A stretch of 35,035 nucleotides of DNA from Salinivirgaceae bacterium (GTDB lineage: Bacteria > Bacteroidota > Bacteroidia > Bacteroidales > SZUA-534), in contig JAGCFC010000066.1 in assembly GCA_017650325.1 (NCBI GenBank), forward strand, positions 1-35,035, written 5' to 3'. This document shows, piece after piece, positions 8,193 through 18,606 of the stretch (positions are counted from its first letter, which is position 1; every line of letters starts with the position of its first letter). The notes under the pieces are model-generated. The model was not told the origin of the DNA, made no database searches, and saw nothing but the letters and a program-made list of their open reading frames with translations. Made by a program: the position numbers and the translations under genes.

Positions 8193-11100
8193 ATGAAGAG
8201 ACACATTTTTACCGTATCGATTTTATTAGTTGCAGCGCAACTATTCGGTCAAGAGTCGAGATTCTGGGTAGGCGGCAGTGGCAATTGGAGCGACATGAGC
8301 CATTGGGCAGTCACATCGGGCGGCGAGCCGGGTGCGGCAGTACCTGAATCGGGAACAAGTGTAGTGTTCGACGAGAATTCGTTCAGTGGTGGCAGAAACA
8401 CAGTTACGCTGGAAGACGCAGTGGCTATCGGCAGCCTCACGGCCTCTGATGCCAATTTCGTTTTCTATGGCAAGAACAGCCTCACCGTTGAAGGTTCGGT
8501 CAATGTCGACGACAAAGTCGATTTCGGCAAACTGCGCGGTGCGCTGGTTTTATCGGCCACGGGCGAGAAAACATTGAACTTGCCATCGGCGCTTGAAGGC
8601 GATATTGTTATCGATGGCGGCAAATGGACACTCACATCCGATCTGACAACAGAGGGTAACATCACTCTCAAGTCGGGGGCTCTTAAAACCGATGGCCACA
8701 ATATGACTTGTACGGAATTCTCGGCAGGCGAGAAAGCAAGAGGTCTCAACATAGAGAACTCGACAATAACCTGCGACAAGTGGAACACCAGGTCAGCCGA
8801 ATTTATGACCGTGTTGGCTGACGGTTCGGATATTGTGATGAGAAAGAACATTATTGGAAACATAATGGTTGCTGACGGCCAGGTTTATAGCTCGATAAGC
8901 AGCCTTTCGGAATCTAAAGAGTACGGGTATAAAGTTGAGCTGGATGTAACACAGCAACCTGATTGCCCTGCTAATGCGTGGACTGGTGATCATACTAATG
9001 GAAAGGCTACTATTAGAATTAACGATGGAAATGGTACTTTCAATATTCTGGTTTATTATTTGGGAACTGAGCCATTTAAGGTAGAATACCCGGATGATAA
9101 TAATGTCCCATTGGATGTACAATCAGGAACATGGCTTGTTGGTTATGTGAACCGATATGGAGAAGAGTGGCAGAATAAAATCACAAAAGACGTAGGCCCG
9201 GCTAATTTCAAGGGTGCTAATTTCGGTGAAGGAATCAGGGTGCAGGACGAAGCACGGTGCTGGGGCAGCGATATTACAGTTATTACTGATATGTCGGGTG
9301 GTACAATGCCTTATCAGTCTTACTATTGGGAGAATTTTGTTACCGGTGAAACGGCGACAACCGCTGATCCTTCATTTAAGTTCGATGTGAAACTTGGAGA
9401 ATCTGTCGGTTTGACAATTACAGATGATCATGGCTGCCAAATTGTTGCCAACGGACAGTCGCCTTGGTATTATACGGTAAATAAAAAACACAAATATAAT
9501 GGCGACTATGCTGGTCCGGAATTGATTGAGGCGACTTACGATATCGATCCTACCTGCGAAGATGAATCGACAGGTGTTTTGACCATTAATCCAACAGGTG
9601 GTTCTGGGGCATATACCAAATATGAGGTTGAAGGAAAGGCTCCGCAAAACACGCCTACTTTCAGCGAATTAGCTGCAGGTACATACGAAGTTCAGATAAC
9701 CGACTCAAAAGGTTGTACTAATTATGACTATAAAGCGGATTTTAACAAATTGACTGCTACAATGACCGACATACCCAAGCCGGTAGCAACAGTAGAAAAT
9801 CCGGAAGCGACTGTTTGTTTTGAGGACGGTGAGTATACAATAACTGATGCAACCGCCAAAACAACAAAAAGCAGTGTTGATCCTGAGTCGATATTGTGGA
9901 CCGTAAAAAGCGGTACTGCAGCATCAATTAAGAGTGGTGGTAATACCGCATCGCCAACTTTGACTTTAAATGCGCCAGGTGATGTAACATTCACTATGAC
10001 TGTGGGTAATGGTACTTGCAAGAAGGCGACTGTTGATAAAACCATTCATGTGATACCTGTTCCTGTCCCGACATTGGTAACGGCTAATAATTCAAAGATT
10101 TGCGGATTAAGCACGGCAATTGAGGCAAATAAGGATGCATTGATAGACGGTGATTATTCGCTGGTTGCAGAATTTGTTTCATCGGAAGATGGAACGGCAT
10201 TCCCTCCAAATGGTTTGAATGTGTCGGTTAGCAATCCGGGTACATATATCTTTAGAGTTAAAGAGATTGTAACAACAGCACAATGCGTAGGGTATAGCGC
10301 TGAGTTAACACTCAAATTCTATAACTCGCCAACTGTTTCTTTGGACGAATCGTCAAGCTCAATTTGCGGAATTGATGAAAATGTTCCTTTGAAAGCCATA
10401 ATAGCCAATGGCGATGTGAAATGGTCGACAGCCGATGGTGGCGGAACTTTCGGCAACGAGAATAGTGCTGAAACTTATTATACGCCGGTGGCAGCCGATC
10501 TTGGCAAGACTATCACTTTAACAGCAACAGTCGATAACGATGGTTGCGATCCTGTTTCGGCGAATTATTCGCTTACAGTGAATAGGGTGCCCTCGCCAGC
10601 TGCACCGATTGTCGCAGCTGAAGTTTGCGGATTGGCAACACCAGTGTCGGCAACACCAAGTATTGGCGGTGAATTAGCATGGAAATCAACAGAAGGAACA
10701 GTTCAATTTGGAAGTGGCAATTCAACAACAGCAACAGTAACTTCGGCAACAACATATCACATTTATGTTGAAGAAACGAAAAACGGTTGCTCAGAGGTTA
10801 GCCCGGCTGTTGAAGTAATTTTTTACGATGAACCCGAAATTAGCATTACTACTGGTACGTCAGGCAAGGTTTGTGGAAACGAAACATTCTCGCTTGCGGC
10901 CAGCACCAATTGCGACGAGACAAAGATTGTTTGGTCGGGTGGCGCAGGTTCATTCTCTCCAACAACTGGCAAAAATACAGTTTACACACCCGCTGCTGCC
11001 GATTATGGTAATACAATAACCATAACAGCAAGCGTGCCGAGCAATCACCCATCAGTATGCTCTGATCCTGTTCCGGCAACATTCGAACTTACAGTAGGTA

Positions 11101-14100
11101 ATGTTCCGGCCCCGACAATAGCTGCAATTGGTACTGGTACAAAAGGTGATGTCTGTGGATTGTCAGTTACTGCAACAGCAACTGCATCGCTTGGCGGCAC
11201 ACTTTCGTGGAACAATGGCGGTGACAATACTTTGCAAATAACCCCATCGACAGGTGCTACAGTAACTGTTAGCGGCGACAATGGCGTGACTTATGGAATT
11301 ACTGTAACAGAGACAAAAGACGGTTGCTCGGCACCAAGTCCGGTTCAATATGTTACATTCCACGCTGCACCAGAGGTGTCTGTTCCGGCAGCTTCTGATG
11401 TTTGCGAATCCGACATTGTTAGCGTAACATCCACAGCAACTAATGCTACCGGTTTGAATTGGTCTATAACCAATGGCGCGGGAACATTTACTCAGACAGG
11501 TGATGCATCATCAATGACAATCACTTACACACCGGCTGCGGGCGATATTAACAAAGATGTAATACTTACCGCTACGGCAGATAACGGAGGAATTTGTTCT
11601 GTAGCTGAAAAACAATATAAATTCCACGTTTACGAAGTGCCTTCGCCATCAGTTTCCGACATGGACATTTGCGGAAAGACTGGTGTGCTGACAGCAACTA
11701 TTGCTTCAGGTAACACTGTTGAATGGGTGGTTCCGGAAAGCGTGTCTAAGAGCAATGAGGAGATAAATGGTACAACAGCAAGTGTAACCTTAACACTTAA
11801 AGATGGTGCGGAATACACCAGCTATTCAGTTGGTATAATCGAGTCGAATGCGAACTGCAGCAGTACTCAGGTCGACGCCACAGTAACGTTCACTCACGTG
11901 CCGGTTGTTGAAGTTCCCGATTGGAATCCTTCGGTGTGCGCAGGCGATGAGTTCTTGGTAGCCCCCGATTTCGATTATTGCAGCAGCATTAGCATAGCTG
12001 CATCCGATATGGGCAATTTTGAACCAATTCCTGGTGAATACAAAGCTAAATATAAAGCTCCGAAATCGACTGACCCAACATCGCCAGTTCTTATTTGGAT
12101 TACTCCAAGTGGAGGTTGCAACGATGATGTATTCACAATTACGTTGACCGTGAATCCGAAACCGGATCCGAACCTTAGCGACGCGGTAGTTTGTGGTATG
12201 GAATATACTGTCCCGGACAATACTACTAGAAGTGTACCAAACTCATTATTGACTTGGGTTCCGGCAACTGGACAGTCGAATGTCCATATTGAAGGAGGAA
12301 AGAAATTTGTGTCAACCGAAGAGGGTGACAAATATTTAACCGTGACTGAGAGCGCCGGCATGTGCCAAACAGAAAAGACGGCGAAAATCACATTCGTGGC
12401 TAAACCAACAGTTACTATAGGTGGTGATGATGCCATTTGTATCAACCAACTGACATACGAGTTGGCCGGTGTGGAAGCCGATCATTTTGCAAGTCTGGAA
12501 TGGAGGTCGAGCAGTGATGTTGACCTTGTGTTCAGCACAGAGTTGAACCCGACTTATTCAATCACCGACGCCGATAGGGCAAATGGTAGTGTAACCCTGT
12601 CATTGACGGCAAAAGCCAAAACACCATGCGGAACTGAGGATGATGTTACTAAGTCAGTAACCATCACTATCAATCCTCTGCCAGAACCTACAGTTTCGGG
12701 TCCGGCAACAGCATGCCCCAACGATACCGATCCTGCCGTTTATATCACCGAAGAAGGTATGGATGGTTATAAATGGTATATCAATGGTGCATTGCAGGAT
12801 GGTGAAACATCCAATACATTCAGCCACCAATGGACATCGGCTGGCGATTACACCGTATCGGTAGGTTATACCAACGGCAATGGCTGTGAAGGTTTCTCTG
12901 CCGATTTCCCTGTAAAAGTCAACACTCTGCCTGAAAGCGGTCTGGCTGAAAATGCTGAATCTTGCACCAGTGGCAGTGTTGCTTTGGATGCAACGGTGAC
13001 ATCGGGTGGCAGCGGCGATTTCAACTATGAATGGACTGGTACCGGAGTCAATTATCTTGACGATCCAAACATTGCCAATCCGACATTCACATCTGATGTT
13101 GCTGGCAAATACACACTCACTTGCACCATTACCGACAATCAGTATGGCTGCTCTATCGAAGCGACAGTAACTATCGATAACAAGCAGGGACCGTCAGTCA
13201 ATGCCGGTGTGGATAAAGTGGTTTGCTATGGTATGCCAGTGCAGATGGTTGATGCCGATACGGCATTCTGCAAAACCATTAAATGGACAACCAGCGGTGA
13301 TGGTGAGTTTGACAACGCTAATCAAATAGATGCTACATATACACCAGGTCCGGTAGATTTGCAAAATGCAATTGACCAGAATGGTACTACAATAACTCTT
13401 ACTCTGACGGCCACCAGCGCAAGTTGCGGTGTTGTTACCGACGATGTTGAGCTCACACTTCAACCTCAGTTGCAAGTTGCCGTAGGTACAGTTAAGCCTT
13501 TCGATATTCAGGCTTCGACAAAAATATCCGTTAATATTGAAGGCTCGTTCAATGGTGGTGGTGCACAAGGTCTCCAATTCTACCTTGTGGCTCCCGATGG
13601 AACAGAACTCCCCTTGTATGAGCATGCTCCGTCAAGTGCTGAATGGGCAAGATGGCCTGGTGATTTCAGTTTCGAATTTACCACAGAATCAGATGTTGAA
13701 CCGTCATTCGACGACTTCAATGCCTATGATAAAGCAGAAGCAGTGTTCTCTATAACAGGCGACTGGACCGATATATATGGAAAGAATCCTGCAGAAGGTG
13801 GTTGGTCAGTTAAGCTTGGTGGCAAATGGAGCAGATACGGTGTATTAACCCGTGCTACAATTGTCTTCAGCGATTACGAGGATAACGATCCTTCAAAAGG
13901 CATTAAGAAAATCAAGTTCGATTCGAAGAAAAAGAATCCAGGTGTTATAATTCCTGACGGCCAGTTCTTGAGCTACATTTCGCCTATCGGACTTAACGTA
14001 AGTTGCCGCAACTTGTGCGATGCACATGCCATTGCCAAAGGCTTAGGCGGTTCAGGTGTATACACTTCGTTCGATTGGTCAACTTCTCCGGGTTTTGAAG

Positions 14101-17100
14101 AGGAGAATATAATTGGCAGCGGCGAGATTAAAGACCTCTGTGTCGGAACATATTACGTACGCGTTACCGATGCTGCGGGCTGTACAGCCATGATCGAGGT
14201 TGAGGTTGGCGCCCCCGACGATATTCATGTTGTCGATAACAAAATTGCAGACGCAACTTGCAATGGTGCCAGCGATGGTATAATCGATGTGTCGGCTTAC
14301 AAGGAGAATGTTACTCAATTCCAGTTTGTAATCGAAGGCTTCCAGTCTGAAGATTCAAATGACAGTTGGGCACGATTCAGCACGCTGCCTGAGGGTACTT
14401 ACGATCTTATCGTAATTGATGAGGATAACTGCTCCGATACTGTTACTTACAATATCGGTCAACCGAGCAAGCTTGTGATAACAAAGGTCGATTCTACATT
14501 GGCGACATCTTGCAAAATCAATAATGGTTCTGTGACGTTTACCGTAACAGGCGGAACTCAAGAAGGCGATTATCATTTCGAATATATGGGTGTGGCTCAG
14601 GACCAGCCGGATATCGTGCTTGACCAAGACCATCTTTCTGCAACAGGTCTTTCTGGCGCAAACGGCATTAAATTCCGTATTTGGGATGCGGCAACATTCG
14701 ATCCTTTAGATTGGGAGGCAGGTTGCTTCCTCGATACAACAGTGTCAACTGTGGCTGAGGGAATGGAACTTGTAATTTCTCAGTCCCCGAACACTTGCAA
14801 TGGCGCAGAGGGTGCTTCGATAACCGTAACGGTATCGAAAGGCTCGGGTGAATACACTTTCACCTGGTACGACGAGAACGGTTTAAGAGCAACTACAACC
14901 GAAGGAATCCTCGAAGGTTTACCTGCTGGTACTTACACAGTTAGCGTTGAGGATAACAACACATTCTGTGATGCTTCAAGCGACCCGATTGTCTTGACAG
15001 ATCCCGATCCGATTGTCATAACAAAGACTATCACTGCAATGCCTAAGTGCTTGGGCGACGAGACAGCAAGCTTCTCAATCACAGCCGTAGGTGGTTCGGA
15101 TATTCTGAGTTATGCATGGCAGAAAGATGGTGCCAGCATAGACAATGCCTCAAATTCGTTTGAGAATGTTGGCGCAGGCAAGTACACTGTAATTGTAAGC
15201 GACGGCCAATGTGATGCTAAAGACACTATTGAGGTTATTGAGCCGACAAGCAAAATCGCCATTACCAATGTCGAAACAACAGAATCGGAGTGCGTTTCGC
15301 CGACAGGTGAGGCTACTGTTACAATAGATGGTGGTTATGGAACTATCACTTACGAATGGATATTGCTTCGCGAAAATTCTGTTAAGTACAGTGGGGCATC
15401 AAATGCAGTAACAAGTTTTGGCGCAGGTAGCTATAAGTTGCGCGTACAAGACGAGTTGGGTTGCGCCGACAGTCTTAGCGTTAAGATTGCAGACAAGGGT
15501 GGCTTGTTGGTAGCGTTTGGTGACATAGAAGATGTTACATGTGTTGAGCGTGCTACAGGAACAGCATATATCAATGGTGTTTATGATGCAAATGGAAAGC
15601 AATATGATGCACAGATTGTATGGCCGGATGGGACAACACACGCAAAGACTGACCAGATAACAAGCTTGAAATATGGCGACAACTATATTACCGTTATTGC
15701 AGATAATGGCTGTATAACCGATACGGCAATCACATTGAAAGGCAAAGATGCATTGCAATTTGTTGAAGAAAACACATTCAGCGAACCCGATGTATTGGGT
15801 GATCCTAACAATAACGGCCAGATTATTGCAGTCATTACTGGCGGAGAAAAAGCTTATTCTTACGAATGGTTCGATAGCAATAGCAGTCCGATTACAACCA
15901 ATATTGAATCTGGCGAAGAAAGAACTGCTCTGAAGGGTCTTAAAGAGGGTACTTATTCAGTGAAGGTTACCGATAGCAACTTTGACGAGAATGGTGTTGG
16001 TTGCCAGATAAGTCGTGATTTCACTGTAGAATATGATCCGATTCAGATTTCGGTTGCTCAGACTTCGGCAGTTACTTGCTACGATGGCAAGAATGGTGAA
16101 TTGACGGCGACTGTTACTGGTGGTTATAAGAACGACACATACTACTACGAGTGGCGTAACCTGACCAACGGCGCAATTATCAAGTCAACTGGTTCGCAGA
16201 GTGTTTCTCTCGATACACTGAAGGCTGGCGACTACGTGGTTAGGGTCATGCAGCGCAACAACTTGGCGAAAGACTCGACCACTGTAAAACTTGAACAGCC
16301 GCTTACCAAACTGAGTGTGCCAAGTGTGTTAATTAACACCACGGGCTCTTATTGCTACGAGGCGAGTGGCTCGATTATGATTAAAGAACCCGCAACCGAG
16401 GAAGCTCAGCAGGAGAACTTCGGTGGTACATTGCCGTTTGATTATTACTTCAGTTACAGTGATTGGACACAAGATTCTGTAAGACATTCGAGACAAAATA
16501 CCGAAGTGGCAAGTTTAGGTTCGGGTACTTATACATTGGTTGTCAAGGATGCGCGCGGCTGCTTGTCAGATACAATGGAGATTGTTGTTCCCGACTTGTC
16601 GAACTTCACAATCACTCGTATCGAGCCTAAGAAGATTTGTAACGGAAGCGATGATGGTGTTATCACAATCAATGCAAAAGTTAACGATGGCAGCGATTAT
16701 CAATACGCATGGAGCAACAACGCTACAACGAAGAATGTTGATAATCTGAAAGCCGGTACTTATTCGGTAACTGTAACGGCAACTGTCAAAGAACAGTATA
16801 CTTGCGAGGAGACCGCCACATTTGAGGTAGAGCAATACGCCCCGATAATGTTCTCGGTATCCAACTCAATAGTAAACTCTTGCTACAACAGCACCGATGG
16901 AGTTGTTACAATGGCCAACTTACGAGGTGGCAACAATACTTACCGTCGATTCGAGTTCTTCGATAAGGCCACAGGAAAACAATTGTATGACTCTATACCA
17001 GCATCATTTGCTGACACAACAGCAACATTGACTTTCAAAGGTCTATTGGCAACTGGCGAGTACAAAGTCGTAGTAACTGATGGTGATCTCAATTGCCATA

Positions 17101-18599
17101 GCGATTCAGTGGTAATGAAGGTTTATGCAGCAACACCTAAGATCGATATTGTTGAAATCAAAGACGATGAACCATTATGCTATGAGTACGACAAGAATGG
17201 TAATCTTTCTTATGGTAAGATTACAATCGACGCAATGGCTGTAGTCACAAGTCAAGTTTCGTCTACAACTACCGATATGGCATTGTACTTCAAACTTGAT
17301 GGCGGTGATTCGCAGAAAGCGCATATATTCGACAATGTGACTGCAGGTCAGCACAACATTGTAGTGGGTTATGGCAGCAACATGGATTGCCCGGTTGAGA
17401 TTGAACATGAACTCAACAGCAAGAACAATTTGAAGGCTAATGCGGCGTTCAGCAACGATAGGAAGGCAATATTCACTTGCCCCGACAATCTGCTGTCGGC
17501 TTACGTAACGGCTAACAACTCGTACAATACATACAAGTTCTACGCAATGTACAACGAGGATGCCGAGAACTACGGAAAGGTTAAGGCTTCTGAGCCTGAA
17601 ACGCAGCCTGATACCGCACAAAATGCTGTCGCATATCAGTTCAACCGAAGCATTTACTATCGCGATGGTGAAGAAGCTGGTGAAGCTGGTAACACAGCCG
17701 ACAGTACTAATGTGACACCGAAGGTTGTGGAGCCTGTTTACAACCATGGCAAGGATATCCGTGGAAACAATGTCACTCTGTTCGCTCAAGGCAATGGCTC
17801 TGACAGCAAGGTTTGGGCCGATGACTTCACCCCGTACGGAGGCGCAACGTTCTACTACTTCGAAATTGCCGATGCACAGTGCGCATCAATCGACTCAATA
17901 AAGGCGACATCGCTCCAGTCTGACGAGAAACTGCATGCAAGCGTTTTGAACGATGACGACTCAGAGGCTCGATTCAAAGATGGTGAGTATGAGGTTGCAG
18001 AGGGTGTGAAAATTACTCTTTCGGCCGAGCAACTGCAGTTCAACTTCGACAACGCCTTTGTATACTCGGAGAACAGCTGGTCGTGGGATGACGCTCCGGC
18101 CGACAAACTCGGCGGTGATGGTGTAGGCTTGGTTTACGCCACTACAAAGAACGGCAACCCGGTATCGGTAATGGCCTATGGCAGAGTAATGGCGAAAGTT
18201 CGCGACAGCGTGGCATTCGAGTTGTCCGACCTGACTTACAACATCGACACAACAATGGTTTGCTACTACTACGACAGCATTATCATCAACTCGATTAGCG
18301 GAATCAAACCTGCCGATGTGGTGATTGCCAACGGTATGAGCGATGATAACCGATATGGAAAATGGAATATCGAAGGCTTGGCTTCTTACGATAACGTTAC
18401 AATCTATGTATTCAACCGCTGGGGTGGCCGCGTATGGCAATATTCTGGCACAGGCTTGGATTATGACGCCAACCGTTGGGATGCCCGCAATGAGAAGAAC
18501 AAACCGGTTCCGTCAGGCACTTATTACTATGTGATACAATGCAGCGATGGAATGCTCGGTGGTAAGAAAGTTACAGGACCTGTTACAATTATAAGGTAA
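8193..18599 (+). CDS. Giant SprB-like T9SS adhesin (type B sorting domain)
   Basis: A 3468-residue cell-surface protein related to SprB-type gliding/adhesion proteins. Visible order: signal peptide (1-19, ending FGQ); N-terminal module FWVGGSGNWSDMSHWAV common at the start of Bacteroidetes adhesins; a SprB-like repeat near 450-515; an array of Ig/PKD-like domains starting at [VI]CG (about 720-1490); more Ig/PKD-like modules; a P-domain-like region (about 1760-1895, FYLVAPDGTELPLYEH ... GGWSVKLGGKW); about 12 SprB-type repeats (about 1930-2980) with the pattern C-N/x-G ... G-I-x-V ... L-x-A-G-T-Y-x-V-x-V-x-D-x-x-G-C; and the C-terminal type B sorting domain (about 3380-3468: VTIYVFNRWGGRVWQYSG ... 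NKPVPSGTYYYVI). That tail routes it through the T9SS. SprF is 7 bp downstream. The frame is uninterrupted. The ligand is unknown; gliding in this organism is not implied. Confidence 0.93.
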   Translation: MKRHIFTVSILLVAAQLFGQESRFWVGGSGNWSDMSHWAVTSGGEPGAAVPESGTSVVFDENSFSGGRNTVTLEDAVAIGSLTASDANFVFYGKNSLTVEGSVNVDDKVDFGKLRGALVLSATGEKTLNLPSALEGDIVIDGGKWTLTSDLTTEGNITLKSGALKTDGHNMTCTEFSAGEKARGLNIENSTITCDKWNTRSAEFMTVLADGSDIVMRKNIIGNIMVADGQVYSSISSLSESKEYGYKVELDVTQQPDCPANAWTGDHTNGKATIRINDGNGTFNILVYYLGTEPFKVEYPDDNNVPLDVQSGTWLVGYVNRYGEEWQNKITKDVGPANFKGANFGEGIRVQDEARCWGSDITVITDMSGGTMPYQSYYWENFVTGETATTADPSFKFDVKLGESVGLTITDDHGCQIVANGQSPWYYTVNKKHKYNGDYAGPELIEATYDIDPTCEDESTGVLTINPTGGSGAYTKYEVEGKAPQNTPTFSELAAGTYEVQITDSKGCTNYDYKADFNKLTATMTDIPKPVATVENPEATVCFEDGEYTITDATAKTTKSSVDPESILWTVKSGTAASIKSGGNTASPTLTLNAPGDVTFTMTVGNGTCKKATVDKTIHVIPVPVPTLVTANNSKICGLSTAIEANKDALIDGDYSLVAEFVSSEDGTAFPPNGLNVSVSNPGTYIFRVKEIVTTAQCVGYSAELTLKFYNSPTVSLDESSSSICGIDENVPLKAIIANGDVKWSTADGGGTFGNENSAETYYTPVAADLGKTITLTATVDNDGCDPVSANYSLTVNRVPSPAAPIVAAEVCGLATPVSATPSIGGELAWKSTEGTVQFGSGNSTTATVTSATTYHIYVEETKNGCSEVSPAVEVIFYDEPEISITTGTSGKVCGNETFSLAASTNCDETKIVWSGGAGSFSPTTGKNTVYTPAAADYGNTITITASVPSNHPSVCSDPVPATFELTVGNVPAPTIAAIGTGTKGDVCGLSVTATATASLGGTLSWNNGGDNTLQITPSTGATVTVSGDNGVTYGITVTETKDGCSAPSPVQYVTFHAAPEVSVPAASDVCESDIVSVTSTATNATGLNWSITNGAGTFTQTGDASSMTITYTPAAGDINKDVILTATADNGGICSVAEKQYKFHVYEVPSPSVSDMDICGKTGVLTATIASGNTVEWVVPESVSKSNEEINGTTASVTLTLKDGAEYTSYSVGIIESNANCSSTQVDATVTFTHVPVVEVPDWNPSVCAGDEFLVAPDFDYCSSISIAASDMGNFEPIPGEYKAKYKAPKSTDPTSPVLIWITPSGGCNDDVFTITLTVNPKPDPNLSDAVVCGMEYTVPDNTTRSVPNSLLTWVPATGQSNVHIEGGKKFVSTEEGDKYLTVTESAGMCQTEKTAKITFVAKPTVTIGGDDAICINQLTYELAGVEADHFASLEWRSSSDVDLVFSTELNPTYSITDADRANGSVTLSLTAKAKTPCGTEDDVTKSVTITINPLPEPTVSGPATACPNDTDPAVYITEEGMDGYKWYINGALQDGETSNTFSHQWTSAGDYTVSVGYTNGNGCEGFSADFPVKVNTLPESGLAENAESCTSGSVALDATVTSGGSGDFNYEWTGTGVNYLDDPNIANPTFTSDVAGKYTLTCTITDNQYGCSIEATVTIDNKQGPSVNAGVDKVVCYGMPVQMVDADTAFCKTIKWTTSGDGEFDNANQIDATYTPGPVDLQNAIDQNGTTITLTLTATSASCGVVTDDVELTLQPQLQVAVGTVKPFDIQASTKISVNIEGSFNGGGAQGLQFYLVAPDGTELPLYEHAPSSAEWARWPGDFSFEFTTESDVEPSFDDFNAYDKAEAVFSITGDWTDIYGKNPAEGGWSVKLGGKWSRYGVLTRATIVFSDYEDNDPSKGIKKIKFDSKKKNPGVIIPDGQFLSYISPIGLNVSCRNLCDAHAIAKGLGGSGVYTSFDWSTSPGFEEENIIGSGEIKDLCVGTYYVRVTDAAGCTAMIEVEVGAPDDIHVVDNKIADATCNGASDGIIDVSAYKENVTQFQFVIEGFQSEDSNDSWARFSTLPEGTYDLIVIDEDNCSDTVTYNIGQPSKLVITKVDSTLATSCKINNGSVTFTVTGGTQEGDYHFEYMGVAQDQPDIVLDQDHLSATGLSGANGIKFRIWDAATFDPLDWEAGCFLDTTVSTVAEGMELVISQSPNTCNGAEGASITVTVSKGSGEYTFTWYDENGLRATTTEGILEGLPAGTYTVSVEDNNTFCDASSDPIVLTDPDPIVITKTITAMPKCLGDETASFSITAVGGSDILSYAWQKDGASIDNASNSFENVGAGKYTVIVSDGQCDAKDTIEVIEPTSKIAITNVETTESECVSPTGEATVTIDGGYGTITYEWILLRENSVKYSGASNAVTSFGAGSYKLRVQDELGCADSLSVKIADKGGLLVAFGDIEDVTCVERATGTAYINGVYDANGKQYDAQIVWPDGTTHAKTDQITSLKYGDNYITVIADNGCITDTAITLKGKDALQFVEENTFSEPDVLGDPNNNGQIIAVITGGEKAYSYEWFDSNSSPITTNIESGEERTALKGLKEGTYSVKVTDSNFDENGVGCQISRDFTVEYDPIQISVAQTSAVTCYDGKNGELTATVTGGYKNDTYYYEWRNLTNGAIIKSTGSQSVSLDTLKAGDYVVRVMQRNNLAKDSTTVKLEQPLTKLSVPSVLINTTGSYCYEASGSIMIKEPATEEAQQENFGGTLPFDYYFSYSDWTQDSVRHSRQNTEVASLGSGTYTLVVKDARGCLSDTMEIVVPDLSNFTITRIEPKKICNGSDDGVITINAKVNDGSDYQYAWSNNATTKNVDNLKAGTYSVTVTATVKEQYTCEETATFEVEQYAPIMFSVSNSIVNSCYNSTDGVVTMANLRGGNNTYRRFEFFDKATGKQLYDSIPASFADTTATLTFKGLLATGEYKVVVTDGDLNCHSDSVVMKVYAATPKIDIVEIKDDEPLCYEYDKNGNLSYGKITIDAMAVVTSQVSSTTTDMALYFKLDGGDSQKAHIFDNVTAGQHNIVVGYGSNMDCPVEIEHELNSKNNLKANAAFSNDRKAIFTCPDNLLSAYVTANNSYNTYKFYAMYNEDAENYGKVKASEPETQPDTAQNAVAYQFNRSIYYRDGEEAGEAGNTADSTNVTPKVVEPVYNHGKDIRGNNVTLFAQGNGSDSKVWADDFTPYGGATFYYFEIADAQCASIDSIKATSLQSDEKLHASVLNDDDSEARFKDGEYEVAEGVKITLSAEQLQFNFDNAFVYSENSWSWDDAPADKLGGDGVGLVYATTKNGNPVSVMAYGRVMAKVRDSVAFELSDLTYNIDTTMVCYYYDSIIINSISGIKPADVVIANGMSDDNRYGKWNIEGLASYDNVTIYVFNRWGGRVWQYSGTGLDYDANRWDARNEKNKPVPSGTYYYVIQCSDGMLGGKKVTGPVTIIR
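10361..12660 (+). repeat. Alternating two-type Ig/PKD module array inside the adhesin
   Basis: Modules begin with [VI]C[GEAI] at 10361, 10623, 10869, 11151, 11400, 11668, 11934, 12189 and 12435, about 88 residues apart. Two kinds alternate: one has a G-x-F ... YTPAAADYG-type core (10361, 10869, 11400), the other SIGGELAW-type (10623, 11151, 11668). The higher-order period is about 500-535 bp. Protein-level similarity is clear but DNA identity is moderate, so this is an old or diverged duplication. Confidence 0.7.
13990..17130 (+). repeat. SprB-repeat array inside the adhesin
   Basis: About twelve modules of 65-90 residues, each opening with a Cys-containing word (ATCNGASDG, NTCNGAEGA, PKCLGDETA, VTCYDGKNG, KICNGSDDG, NSCYNSTDG) and closing with an AGTYTVSV / AGTYSVTV-like strand followed by D-x-x-x-C. 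This is the SprB repeat family (PF13573-type) known from Flavobacterium SprB. The boundaries are approximate. Confidence 0.75.
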
Positions 18600-18606
18600 T
18601 ACAGTT

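Noticed and set aside
10361-12660. Regular spacing of about 260 bp considered as a CRISPR or satellite array
   Set aside because: The unit is coding, diverged at the DNA level, and lies in one continuous frame; protein domain repeats explain it.
17175-17789. 204-codon minus-strand open frame inside the adhesin
   Set aside because: It is antisense to the strongly conserved adhesin frame, Cys/Ile/Val-rich and without a family signature; a shadow.
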